Positions 9,425-18,200 of a DNA stretch of 64,000 nt are shown one piece after another (positions within the stretch are counted from its first letter, which is position 1; each line of letters begins with the position of its first letter). This stretch comes from JAMZMI01 sp963848175. Lineage in GTDB: Bacteria > Bacteroidota > Bacteroidia > Cytophagales > Cyclobacteriaceae. Where the stretch lies: contig CAWKCO010000003.1 of assembly GCA_963848175.1 (NCBI GenBank), positions 620,001 to 684,000 on the forward strand. Direction: 5' to 3'. The notes under the pieces were generated by a model. It was not told where the DNA came from, ran no database searches, and saw only the letters and a list, made by a program, of their open reading frames with translations. Made by a program: the position numbers and the translations under genes.

Positions 9425-10580
9425 ATGTTCCAGTGTATCCATTTAGAACCAATCTTGAAAAATCATAGGAAAGCGCTTGTTCAATTTAAAATTCAGAAGA
9501 AATTTTCGGAAGAGGAAAATGATCCATTTGTATTGAAGAAACTGTTTGATCAAAGCGTGGAAAATCAACATATTCAAGAGGCACTTTATATACAGAGAGT
9601 GATATTGGAGAAGTTAGGTGACGGTCAATTGCCAGATGATTTTATAGGGCAGCTGGAAGTGCCAGAACAGTCTTTGTATGGGCCGTTACTAAATAATTTT
9701 GCGATTTTTAACTATGAGACCAATGATGCCTTCGTTTTGGATAATATTGAAAACTTTGAACGATTGTTGGAAATTCTCCCAGATAATTTTCGAATAAAAT
9801 ACAACTTGATTGTGTTAAAAATCAAGGCGTGGACACTCTATGGAGAGATTGTAGATCATAAAGAATTGAAAGATTCAATTGAAGAACTGGAATTGATGGG
9901 AGTGGATAAAAGTCTAACGAGACGACTATGGGTGAATTATCACATTCTATTGACGCAATATTTTTATTTAAATAAGGATTACCGAGGAAAGGATAAGTCA
10001 TTGAAGGAAGTTTTTTGGCTTTACCGTAAACTGAACTTGAGTGACGATGATTTACTCAGATTGTCTAAATACCTCGCAGTTTATAGCAAGTTTGATTGGG
10101 CAGAGGATGTTTTGAGCAAGAGAGTGAAAGAGGTGGATGTAAGCGAAGAATTGATTTTTTATTATCTCAAATTAACAATTTCTAATTCGAGAAAGACAAA
10201 ACAACTGGCTTATCGTCAATTTATGCTTAATGCGATTGAAAAGAGTCCAAAGAGGTTTTGCGATATGTTTTTACCAAAATCGCAAGGAGGTTTCACCTTT
10301 CAATTATTGGACGATCAGTACTTACGGAAAACATATTGTGAAAACTGCAACAACTAGAGTATCTGTTTTACGAGCAAACTTTCAATCATATCCAATCACT
10401 TTTCACTCCTATATTTCAAAAATATGGGGTGTCGAAATTTGGTCGATTTGACATGCTATATGCTCATTTCTTAAGCTTGACAAATTTGACTATTTCCAAG
10501 ATGTGAAAATGGACTTGGATTCAATTGATAATCAATGGCGTGCCTTAATTCCAGTTTGCACCACACAAAACCACTTTTAG
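9425..10580 (+). pseudogene. 3' part of the IS-split OmpA-like-protein gene
   Basis: Continuation of the gene that starts at 5811. After the IS the frame reads LEPILKNHRKALVQF, then a helical, charged region, and stops at 10357. The protein-like sequence continues in another frame (LQQLEYLFYEQTFNHIQ...) to about 10497, and after a further shift ends at a TAG at 10578-10580 (...RALIPVCTTQNHF). So the 3' part has two extra frameshifts of the -1 type. With the upstream A7 shift, the in-frame TAG and the IS, this looks like genuine decay. No function is recognised; the helical repeats with tyrosines could be TPR-like. Confidence 0.65.
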
Positions 10581-11288
10581 TGTTAGGAATATGTTAACCT
10601 TTTTGGCATAGGATAACACGTGTAATTATTTGGGTTAAGAAATCTTTTGTAGGTGTGATTGTGTCTGTTTTTAAAACTTAGTGATGGCAAGATAATAATG
10701 TTCCATTTTTTGGAGTTTTGGTTTTGGTAGAAGCCAGAGTGAGGTTCGTTTGAATTTTGCTATTAGTTTGAATTTTCCCTAACGGTGAAAATACTTCAAT
10801 AATCGAGTTTTAAGGCTTTCAGAAGGGCTTTTGTGCGAGTGTTTCCAAATTCAGAAAACAAGGGAGTATATCGGAGGTAATTTTAGTATCTCGAGTGAGA
10901 TTGGTTAATTTGAATTGTTGCGAGAAAATGTGGGGCTCGTTTGCATCTTTTGAAAAAAGAATCCGTTCTGCTTTGAAGATTAATGTTGTGAATATTTTGA
11001 TAGCATGTTTATTATGAAATTACTAAATCTCGATGTTGGTCTAGCAAGAATCTTTAGCGCGCAGATTAAGATGTTAATATTTAGATTGAAAATATATTAA
11101 AAATAGAAAATTGTATTATTCTAATAAAATCACACGTTAAACTTCATTTTTATGAACTTTGGAAGGATTCCAAAAAGTCAATACCAAAAGTCATTTTTTT
11201 CTTAAGAAAAATTGAGGCAATTTTGATGCCCCTCTCTAGACAGGAGTGTCTTTATTAAGGAACTTTAACAGAGAAAAATAAACCACCG
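10581..11288. other. 708-bp AT-rich spacer before dnaA, no gene seen
   Basis: No open frame with protein-like composition was seen on either strand. The spacer is AT-rich, and a small hairpin (AGACA-GGAG-TGTCT, 11238-11251) lies in the presumed dnaA leader. It could hold the dnaA promoter. I looked for a cluster of DnaA boxes (TTATNCACA) as a sign of an origin and found none. Confidence 0.6.
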
Positions 11289-12695
11289 ATGCATCAACAA
11301 ACATGGGAAAAGTGCCTCAATTTTATTCGAGAGCGCATTCCGCCACAAAGTTTTAAAACATGGTTTGAGCCTATCAGACCCATCGCACAGCGTGACGATG
11401 TGTTGACGATTCAGGTGCCAAGCCAGTTTTTTTACGAATGGCTAGAAGAAAATTACGTGCATCTTTTGAAGCAGGCAATCAAGCAGGAGGTTGGTTCAAA
11501 CGGCAGGTTGGAATATTCTGTTATCGTGGATAGGGGAGATGAAGATGTTAAACCCGTTACAGTTAATTTTTCAGGATCGAGCAATACTCAAAATGCCAAT
11601 AGAGTAAACGGATACGATCTTTATAAGAATCCTGATTTTCTTAATCAGCTTAAAAATAATTCCAACTTAAACGGCTCTTACAGATTTGAGAATTACATAG
11701 AGGGTGATTGCAATCGCTTGGCGCGCTCTGCGGGTTATGCTGTAGCGCAGAAGCCAGGTATCACGTCGTTCAACCCATTGATGTTTTACGGAGGTGTAGG
11801 GCTGGGTAAAACTCACCTAGTGCAGGCTATTGGTAATGAGATTAAGAGCGAGCACCCTGACAAGACCATTATTTATGTGGCGTCTGAGAAGTTTACTAAT
11901 CAGTTTATCGACGCGCTAAAGAATAACAATATTCAAGATTTCATCAACTATTATAGAGAGATTGATGTGCTCATTTTGGATGATGTACAGTTTTTGAGAG
12001 ATAAGGAGAAGACGCAAGAAATTTTCTTTCACATCTTCAATCACCTTCACCAAGGAGGTAAACAGATCATCATGACCTCAGATTGTGCTCCCAAAGATCT
12101 GAAAGGGCTGCAGGAGCGCTTGGTGTCTCGATTCAAATGGGGACTGACAGCTGATATTCAGCAGCCGGATTTTGAAACAAGAATGGCCATCATTCATAAA
12201 AAAATGCAGGCAGATGGTATTGAGATACCAGAGCAAGTGGTGGAGTACATCGCTTATACAGTGGATACAAATATTAGGGAACTTGAAGGTGTGATCATTT
12301 CATTGATAGCTCATGCTTCCTTAACGAGAGTAGAGATAGATTTAGAGTTGGCAAAACAAATTTTAAAAAACATAGTGACGGATATCGATTCAGAAGTAGG
12401 TATAGACTACATTCAAAAAACAGTTTCAGACTATTTTAATGTGCCGCAAGATGACTTGAAGGCGAAAACAAGGAAAAAAGAGATCGTAATTGCACGGCAA
12501 GTGGCCATGTATTTCTCCAAGGATTACACCAATCATTCTTTGAAGTCTATTGGTAATCATTTTGGAGGAAGGGATCACAGTACAGTGATACATGCGGTGC
12601 AGTCGGTCAATGACATGATTGATACAAATGCAAAATTCAGAATCTCTATTGACGAGCTAAAGAAGAAGCTCAAAATGAGAACGGCTGTAGTTTAA
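11289..12695 (+). CDS. dnaA: chromosomal replication initiator protein DnaA
   Basis: Binds the replication origin and melts DNA to start replication. Domain I covers about residues 1-80. The AAA+ domain has Walker A (GGVGLGKTH, 168-176) and Walker B (VLILDDVQF, 227-235), followed by the arginine-rich sensor region (LQERLVSRFKWGL). The C-terminal DNA-binding helix carries the family signature GGRDHSTVIHAVQS (426-439). The 468-aa length is normal. It stands alone with a long leader, and a candidate small RNA follows on the same strand. Confidence 0.98.
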   Translation: MHQQTWEKCLNFIRERIPPQSFKTWFEPIRPIAQRDDVLTIQVPSQFFYEWLEENYVHLLKQAIKQEVGSNGRLEYSVIVDRGDEDVKPVTVNFSGSSNTQNANRVNGYDLYKNPDFLNQLKNNSNLNGSYRFENYIEGDCNRLARSAGYAVAQKPGITSFNPLMFYGGVGLGKTHLVQAIGNEIKSEHPDKTIIYVASEKFTNQFIDALKNNNIQDFINYYREIDVLILDDVQFLRDKEKTQEIFFHIFNHLHQGGKQIIMTSDCAPKDLKGLQERLVSRFKWGLTADIQQPDFETRMAIIHKKMQADGIEIPEQVVEYIAYTVDTNIRELEGVIISLIAHASLTRVEIDLELAKQILKNIVTDIDSEVGIDYIQKTVSDYFNVPQDDLKAKTRKKEIVIARQVAMYFSKDYTNHSLKSIGNHFGGRDHSTVIHAVQSVNDMIDTNAKFRISIDELKKKLKMRTAVV

Positions 12696-12714
12696 GAAAA
12701 CATTCTTATGATTA

Positions 12715-12862
12715 TTATATAAAGTCCATTTGATAATTACACAAACATTGGCTGTTTGCTGCTTGTTATCAGATAATTATAAAAATTTCTCGTGTAAAAG
12801 GCTCATAGCCTCTATGTAAAAACGCCTCTTGTGAATCTCAAATTTGCAAGAGGCATTTTTTT
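12715..12862 (+). ncRNA. candidate small RNA, copy A (106-nt conserved element plus terminator)
   Basis: Bases 12715-12820 are 103/106 identical to the reverse complement of 63320-63425. Both copies lie in intergenic spacers. The shared part ends exactly where a terminator hairpin begins, and the two terminators are unrelated in sequence. The shared part contains a small hairpin (AGGCT-CAT-AGCCT) and a palindromic TTATC-A-GATAA stretch. TTTG motifs near offsets 15 and 41 distantly resemble a Bacteroidota promoter, though the -7 box does not match well. No open frame longer than nine codons was seen. The family is not recognised. Read-through from dnaA is another possible source of transcript. 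Confidence 0.65.
12824..12862 (+). terminator. terminator of small-RNA copy A / dnaA
   Basis: An 8-bp stem (GCCTCTTG at 12824-12831 with CAAGAGGC at 12847-12854), a 15-nt loop, then A and seven T. Confidence 0.9.
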
Positions 12863-12887
12863 GTGGAAGCGAGTGTAAACTCGCGTG

Positions 12888-15602
12888 TTACAATGATAAC
12901 CGGATCAATTCAAGACTATTTCCGGCTCCTTTGTAGATGTTGAATTTGTTGTCAAAACGTCTCATAGAGATAGGTGTGCTTGCAGAAATTGGTCTTGAGG
13001 TCATCAGCTTGCCGTTCAGATCATATAGGTACAAGTAGTTGCCTGTCGGGTCTATGAACGCCATGTAATTATTGCCACCGCCAAGTTTGTAGTATTGCGT
13101 AACAAGCGGTTTGTCAGAGAAATAATCTTTTTCAAAAAGTAAGTCACCAGACTCATTCAAAATTTCGTATTTGCGCGCTGTTTGCCTGATGATTAAATAT
13201 GACTCTGAGCCAATATCTCTGAGTAAATTGAAGCTCGTTTCAGATGTAGGCTTGTATAGTTGTCTTCGGTTCAGAAGTTTGCCTTCTAAGCTAAATTCCA
13301 AAGATTCTCCCTGAGTAGTGATCAGGTGAATAGCAGAACGTTTCAAGTCATTCGTTTCTCTGACGAAAAAGTCACCTTCTAAGTTAGATTTCACGTCAAT
13401 AGGGAAGTTATTCATAGGGACACCTCGGCGTTCCATAGCGCTTACTTTTCCATTGTTCTGTACCACAATGATCACGTCTTTCTTTCCAATACGGTAGTGT
13501 CTCGGTGCTTGTATCAAGGGAGAGTCAAAGACCAAAGGAGACCACCCCTCCAATGGTTTTACGTCTTTGTCTGTGAGGTAAACTTCACCTTTTATGTTGG
13601 CCAGGGCATACCGGTAATTTTTTGAATTGTCATAATCTATAATAGAGATATGTGCCAAATCTCTATCTCCAGGTATGTTTTTTGGGAAACCGGCCACATA
13701 GTCACCCAGTCGGTCTATGACGTGTATTTGGCGTTTGGTAGCGAATATGATCTGCAGTTTACCATTTTTGTAATAGTCTATTTGGCTGATGTCCGATAAG
13801 ACAGGCTCTCCGATATTTTTAGACCATACAGGATTAAAATCGCTATCTAGCTGATGCAGTTGAAAGGAAGAATCTTGAATGACAACTTCTTTTTCCTTGG
13901 TGTCATGGTTGGTGACAAGATATGGTTTAGTAATGACCGCAGCAGGGAAGTCGACACTTAAAAGTCTGTCAAATTGATTAGGAGCGTTGCTTTTTATGAC
14001 CGTAGGTTGGTGTGCGGTGAAGTTGCTATAGAACTTTCCGTCGACGGCACTGAACTGGAGTGTGACAAACTCTAAGTTTCGAAGCGTGAAATTGTTCTCT
14101 TTGCTAAACTCCGCCCACGTGGGTTTAATTCTATTAATGGCTGCATTCCAAGCACGCGGGGTGTTGATAAACAGACTGAAATTTGCTGATTGATTGCTCA
14201 TATCCAGCATTTTTTTGATCCTCAAGGATTTAGTCCAAGTGTCTTCGTTTTCAATAGAGATGGTCAGGTTTTTTAACTGCAAAAGGTTGTTGCTGAAAAC
14301 CAAATAGTTGCGGTGCTGTAAGTAGAAGGTGTTCTCGAACCCATCAGCCATTTTACCCAATAGGGCATAAGGGTAGTGATCCAGTGGGAGTTTACGGATT
14401 TCATAATTACCAAAATTCTCTACATATACAGTATCGTCATTGGATTGGGCTTCTCTTTCTCCTAGCGAATTGAAATATTTGAGCGCCTCTCCCATGTCAT
14501 TTATTTCTAAAAACAAAAACTGGTCGTGATCGCCTTGTCTGATAGGCTCTAGATTGATCAAGCCCATTTCTCCATCCAAAAGCTCGTAAGTGAATGATAT
14601 GTCAAAATCTCTTTTTTCTTGAAAATCCTTCCTCAGCTGAATGGCTTTAGCGTCGTGATTTAAAAGGTATTTTTCAAGTTTAGTGGAAAATGCTTTAGGG
14701 TCGGAGAGATTGATGTGGTAGGCAGAAGAGGTCTCCATGGGGATTATCTCCGCCATGTCAAAAGAAGGGCCAGGGTTTTGTTGAAAGACACTCAGGTAGT
14801 CATTGTCGTTGTTCACAAAGGTGAAACCAGACAGGTTCACTGCCGCATCGGTAACTTGTAAATCTAGATAGGCCGATTTTGCCAAATTGATATTGAACGT
14901 TTCTTCTGATAGACCATTGATCAGTGAGGTGTACTTGTCAAAATTGAAATAGACATTTCCTTGATCCATCTCAAGTTTGGATACGCTAAATAGCTCTGGA
15001 GTAGCCTCTGCAAAAGAGCGGTGTTCTGGTTGAGCTATGGTGCGAATGGCATCTTCCACGATATAAGCCGAAAAGCTCCCAATAAAGTAGTTTTTATGAA
15101 AAATGTACGTGAAAGATTCACCTGGCTTTTCCGATTTTATTTCAGTGATGGTGTAACCCAAATACTCTCTAGATCGGCTCGAAAAACCTTTCTTTTCAAA
15201 AGCAGAAATTACTCTGCTTACGTAAGAGTGCTTACTCAGATTGTCGATTTCTATGGTGAAAAGAAAGTCAAAGTCATCACTGGAAACTGAATGCAATGAA
15301 ATAAGCGTAGAGCTATTTTGAAACACATTGCTCAATCCTCCTTCACCAGCTAGTGTGTCTAGAATTTGGAGGTTTTTTTCTAAACGAGAAAATAGCGAAA
15401 CAGAGGAGAGGTTCTTCCAAATACCCGTTTCTCGTACTTCATCTAGAGTAATAAGAGGAGTAGAGGTTTCGTATACGAAAATGGCATTTTCGGGAACAAA
15501 TGACCAATTGGTGAAATTGGCATCCTTCACCCATGTGTCGTAGGTGAAATAGCCAACTGCACCAAGAAGAAGGAGGGAAATGGCAATTAGAAACTTCTTC
15601 AA
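12888..15602 (-). CDS. large membrane-anchored envelope protein with a propeller-like C-terminus
   Basis: A 904-aa protein. An N-terminal membrane segment (residues 2-20) puts the rest outside the cytoplasm. The N-terminal two thirds resemble DUF3352-type proteins only loosely. From about residue 560 there are repeated beta-rich units in which a short strand is followed by a 'D..G....FP' turn (for example DRLGDYVAGFPKNIPG and MERRGVPMNNFPIDV). These resemble blades of a beta-propeller. The likely start is TTG at 15602, since no ATG lies before the hydrophobic segment. It converges on dnaA. Function unknown. Confidence 0.75.
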   Translation of the reverse strand: MKKFLIAISLLLLGAVGYFTYDTWVKDANFTNWSFVPENAIFVYETSTPLITLDEVRETGIWKNLSSVSLFSRLEKNLQILDTLAGEGGLSNVFQNSSTLISLHSVSSDDFDFLFTIEIDNLSKHSYVSRVISAFEKKGFSSRSREYLGYTITEIKSEKPGESFTYIFHKNYFIGSFSAYIVEDAIRTIAQPEHRSFAEATPELFSVSKLEMDQGNVYFNFDKYTSLINGLSEETFNINLAKSAYLDLQVTDAAVNLSGFTFVNNDNDYLSVFQQNPGPSFDMAEIIPMETSSAYHINLSDPKAFSTKLEKYLLNHDAKAIQLRKDFQEKRDFDISFTYELLDGEMGLINLEPIRQGDHDQFLFLEINDMGEALKYFNSLGEREAQSNDDTVYVENFGNYEIRKLPLDHYPYALLGKMADGFENTFYLQHRNYLVFSNNLLQLKNLTISIENEDTWTKSLRIKKMLDMSNQSANFSLFINTPRAWNAAINRIKPTWAEFSKENNFTLRNLEFVTLQFSAVDGKFYSNFTAHQPTVIKSNAPNQFDRLLSVDFPAAVITKPYLVTNHDTKEKEVVIQDSSFQLHQLDSDFNPVWSKNIGEPVLSDISQIDYYKNGKLQIIFATKRQIHVIDRLGDYVAGFPKNIPGDRDLAHISIIDYDNSKNYRYALANIKGEVYLTDKDVKPLEGWSPLVFDSPLIQAPRHYRIGKKDVIIVVQNNGKVSAMERRGVPMNNFPIDVKSNLEGDFFVRETNDLKRSAIHLITTQGESLEFSLEGKLLNRRQLYKPTSETSFNLLRDIGSESYLIIRQTARKYEILNESGDLLFEKDYFSDKPLVTQYYKLGGGNNYMAFIDPTGNYLYLYDLNGKLMTSRPISASTPISMRRFDNKFNIYKGAGNSLELIRLSL

Positions 15603-16169
15603 AAATAGCTAGGTTTTGGACGCAAGATAGTAAGTATTATACAGTCTGCTAAATGCTTTGATTATTCATTCGATGAATAAAATGGAACATTTGATTCTAT
15701 GAAAGAACGTTGTTTTTAGATTCCTACGCTTCCGGCATCCAATTGAAATAACAGAGAAACATTTCTATTCGTCTCTTAGTACTACAGCAGGATTAGTAGT
15801 GATGATTTGGTAGAAGTTGATCCCTAAGGTGACGATGGCGATGGCCACCAGACCAGATAGCTCAAATGGAATCCAGTTTATATGTACTCGGTAGGCAAAA
15901 CCCGACAAGCAATGTTTATATTAAAAGGAATCTGATGGGTATCGCTAAAAATGAAAGTTCTGAATACCACAGAAAGTTGTTCCTTATAGTCACAGGAAAA
16001 AAATGTAGACTTACTTGCGTTCAGTACTTTTCTGTTCTTTGTTCATTGGTGGACATTGCAGGATAAAGACCCTTTACAATCAATTGATAATTGATCTAAA
16101 TACTGGTGAATATGATTGATTCTATTTAAATGTTTGTACATTTAATGTGTTAACATAAAAATAAAGAAA
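15603..16169. other. 567-bp spacer, only a permease remnant seen
   Basis: Apart from the short FtsX-like fragment at 15765-15920 (minus strand), nothing coding was recognised. A 66-codon frame at 15866-16066 lacks protein-like character. The last 100 bases are very AT-rich and probably hold the promoter of the CDGSH gene. Confidence 0.55.
15765..15920 (-). pseudogene. C-terminal remnant of an FtsX/MacB-type ABC permease
   Basis: Minus-strand translation gives SGFAYRVHINWIPFELSG, a hydrophobic stretch, and the ending NPAVVLRDE before a TAG stop. This matches the last membrane helix and the typical NP.K.LR.E end of MacB/FtsX permeases of Bacteroidota. Upstream the frame is closed by a TAA, and no permease body is present within the window. 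It is a leftover of a deleted gene. Confidence 0.7.
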
Positions 16170-16409
16170 ATGTCAAAACCAACAATAGCAGCAAAACAGC
16201 CCGTACCTGTAGAGTTAGAAGAGGGAAAAAACTATGCTTGGTGTGCATGTGGTGAATCTAAGAGCCAGCCATTTTGCGATGGATCACACAAAGGATCGGG
16301 GTTTGCACCTGTGATGTTCAAAGCAGAAGCATCAGGCACCAAGTATATGTGCCAGTGCAAGCATAGCGCATCGCCTACATTTTGCGATGGTACGCATAAG
16401 TCGCTGTAA
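16170..16409 (+). CDS. CDGSH-type iron-sulfur protein with two clusters
   Basis: A 79-aa protein with two copies of the CDGSH 2Fe-2S motif: C-A-C...FCDGSHKG (residues 29-46) and C-Q-C...FCDGTHKS (61-78). Each has the three Cys and one His that bind the cluster. Proteins of this mitoNEET-related class carry redox-active, transferable clusters; the role in bacteria is not settled. It stands alone and converges on the gene at 16413. Confidence 0.93.
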   Translation: MSKPTIAAKQPVPVELEEGKNYAWCACGESKSQPFCDGSHKGSGFAPVMFKAEASGTKYMCQCKHSASPTFCDGTHKSL

Positions 16410-16412
16410 ATC

Positions 16413-16979
16413 TTACAAAAACATCTCCTGCAAACATTTCCAGAGTGCTGCCTTTTCAGCTCTATTGTCATGAAGAGAAGAAAGGGGAGAGGCGACCAGA
16501 ACTTCACCGTTTTCGTGCTTGGTTTTCTTGTAGCTTTCCAGTGGCAAATCGAGTTTGTACTTTAGCTCATTGAGATAGCCAAAGCTGAGAAGCTTTTTGT
16601 ATCCCACGTTCAGTTCTGAGAAGGAGTTGATCAGATGTACGTCTTTTTCTGTTTTATCAATCGCCTTGAGCAAGTTGGTAAGCAGTTCTTTGTCCTTGCT
16701 ATTCATCGGCAGCACCATCACCACTATCTCATGAGTAACAGCAGCTGGTTTTGGCGTAGAAATGCTAGGAGTCTTAGTCGTATTTGTGAGATTAGGAGCG
16801 GCCAGTTTTGGTGTAGCTATAGAAGCTGCTGCGGGTGCGGGTTCTTTTACGGTCTCAGGCTTAGGTTCGGGAGAATCGTATTCTTTGGTAGATACAGCAC
16901 TTTTTGAATCTTCTATATCCTCTGCCAATAGGAATAAGTCCTCGGTGATAAAGTGCTTGAGGTTTGCGTCTTCTATCAT
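16413..16979 (-). CDS. HolD-like protein, possible DNA polymerase III psi subunit
   Basis: A 188-aa protein not matched by a strong family signature. The C-terminus (VASPLSSLHDNRAEKAALWK) closely parallels the end of E. coli psi/HolD as I remember it (VASPALTDLRANPTARAALW). The preceding region (HEIVVMVLP...) parallels the first strand of the psi fold. The short N-terminal segment (LKHFITEDLFLL) sits where psi carries its chi-binding part. A proline/alanine-rich linker (about residues 35-80) separates them. It overlaps the upstream thioesterase by four bases (ATGA). HolD links the clamp loader to chi/SSB. This is an inference from a small stretch. Confidence 0.55.
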   Translation of the reverse strand: MIEDANLKHFITEDLFLLAEDIEDSKSAVSTKEYDSPEPKPETVKEPAPAAASIATPKLAAPNLTNTTKTPSISTPKPAAVTHEIVVMVLPMNSKDKELLTNLLKAIDKTEKDVHLINSFSELNVGYKKLLSFGYLNELKYKLDLPLESYKKTKHENGEVLVASPLSSLHDNRAEKAALWKCLQEMFL

Positions 16980-17497
16980 ACTGTTTCGAATAACGATTTT
17001 AGTTCGGTAGCGTCTCCTGGTTTCATTCTTTTGCTGAGCACCAGACGCAGTTGCCTCCTTCTAAGCGCTCCAGTATATAATTCCTTTTCTAGTGCGGTTT
17101 CAGGCATGACCTCAGGCACCCGTCTAGGTTTTCCATTTTCGTCCACCGCCACAAAAGTAAAAAATGCGCTGTTGGTTTCTATTTTTTTGGATTTGGGCAC
17201 ATCTTCGGCGGTCACTTCTATGTACACCTCCATGGAGGTACTGAAAGCTCGTGTCACAAACGCTTTTAGCGTTACCACATTTCCCAATTGAATCGGTTTC
17301 GCAAAGGAGATATTATCCACAGAGGCCGTCACCACGATACTGTTGCTATGGCGCTGGGCAGATATGGCAGACACGATATCTAGCCAGTGCATCAGCCGTC
17401 CTCCCATTAAGTTGTTCAGTGTATTGGTGTCGTTGGGAAGCACCAATTCGGTCATGGTTACTGCCGATTCATTGCATTTTTTTTGATCCATATTCAT
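16976..17497 (-). CDS. hotdog-fold acyl-CoA thioesterase (YciA/ACOT type)
   Basis: A 173-aa protein with the pattern of the YciA/cytosolic acyl-CoA hydrolase group: NTLNNLMGGRLMHWLDIVSAISA (catalytic Asp within the hotdog helix), then VVTASVDNISFAKPIQLGNVV and VEVTAEDVP-like strands. It hydrolyses acyl-CoA to free acid and CoA. It lies between pcm (2-bp gap) and the HolD-like gene (4-bp overlap), so the three are probably co-transcribed. Confidence 0.92.
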   Translation of the reverse strand: MNMDQKKCNESAVTMTELVLPNDTNTLNNLMGGRLMHWLDIVSAISAQRHSNSIVVTASVDNISFAKPIQLGNVVTLKAFVTRAFSTSMEVYIEVTAEDVPKSKKIETNSAFFTFVAVDENGKPRRVPEVMPETALEKELYTGALRRRQLRLVLSKRMKPGDATELKSLFETV

Positions 17498-17499
17498 GC

Positions 17500-18147
17500 T
17501 TATCTCCAGCCTTTTTCGCCCAGTAAAGGTACAAACCTGAATTCGTTATACTCCTTTTTCAATACCTTGTTTTTGCTTTGCAAAGTCAGTTTACACATCG
17601 TTTGGCTTTTGCCATCACCTACAGGGATGATCAACTTACCACCTATTTTCAGCTGTTTCAAAAGCTCATTCGGGACGGAAGGAGCTCCAGCCGTCACAAT
17701 GATGCCATCATAAGGAGCAAAATTGGGCATTCCTTTTGATCCATCCCCGTGAAAAAAGTGTGGACGGTATCCTAACGTAGGTAGAAATTTTCTTGTTTTT
17801 TCGTAGAGCTCATGTTGGTATTCAATGGTATATACCTCGGCTCCCATCTCAAGGAGGATAGATGCTTGATAGCCAGACCCTGTGCCGATCTCTAAAATTT
17901 TATGCCCTTTTTTGATTTCCAGCAGCTCTGTTTGAAAGGCTACCGTGTATGGTTGCGAGATGGTTTGTCCCGCAGCTATCGGAAAAGCCTTGTCTTCATA
18001 GGCGTGCGTTTCGAAAATAGGATCGAAAAAAAAATGACGTGGAATTTTCATCATGGCATCCAGCACCCTCAGGTCTTTAATGCCCTTATTGGCCACTTCG
18101 CGCACGAGTAGCTTTCTCATTCCTTTATGCTTGTAGGTATCTTTCAA
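17500..18147 (-). CDS. pcm: protein-L-isoaspartate O-methyltransferase
   Basis: Repairs isoaspartyl residues by SAM-dependent methylation. The SAM-binding motif ILEIGTGSGYQ, the family segment IPRHFFFDP and the AGQTISQPYTVA motif are all present. I chose TTG at 18147 as start (KDTYKHKGMRKLLV), because DTY.HKG..R is the usual N-terminus of Bacteroidota homologues. An ATG at 18120 would lose it, and the frame also opens at a TTG at 18192. It is divergent from ribE. Confidence 0.93.
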   Translation of the reverse strand: MKDTYKHKGMRKLLVREVANKGIKDLRVLDAMMKIPRHFFFDPIFETHAYEDKAFPIAAGQTISQPYTVAFQTELLEIKKGHKILEIGTGSGYQASILLEMGAEVYTIEYQHELYEKTRKFLPTLGYRPHFFHGDGSKGMPNFAPYDGIIVTAGAPSVPNELLKQLKIGGKLIIPVGDGKSQTMCKLTLQSKNKVLKKEYNEFRFVPLLGEKGWR

Positions 18148-18200
18148 ATGCCTAATATTGTAAGACTTAAAATTAGTGTAACACCAAATCAAATTGATAG

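Noticed and set aside
6802..9425. Target-site duplication of the IS21 element
   Set aside because: Short matches beside either candidate boundary are no better than chance.
10581..11288. Replication origin (oriC) upstream of dnaA
   Set aside because: No cluster of TTATNCACA-type boxes was found by eye; AT-richness alone is not enough.
15866..16066. 66-codon reading frame
   Set aside because: Antisense to the permease remnant at its start; composition not protein-like.
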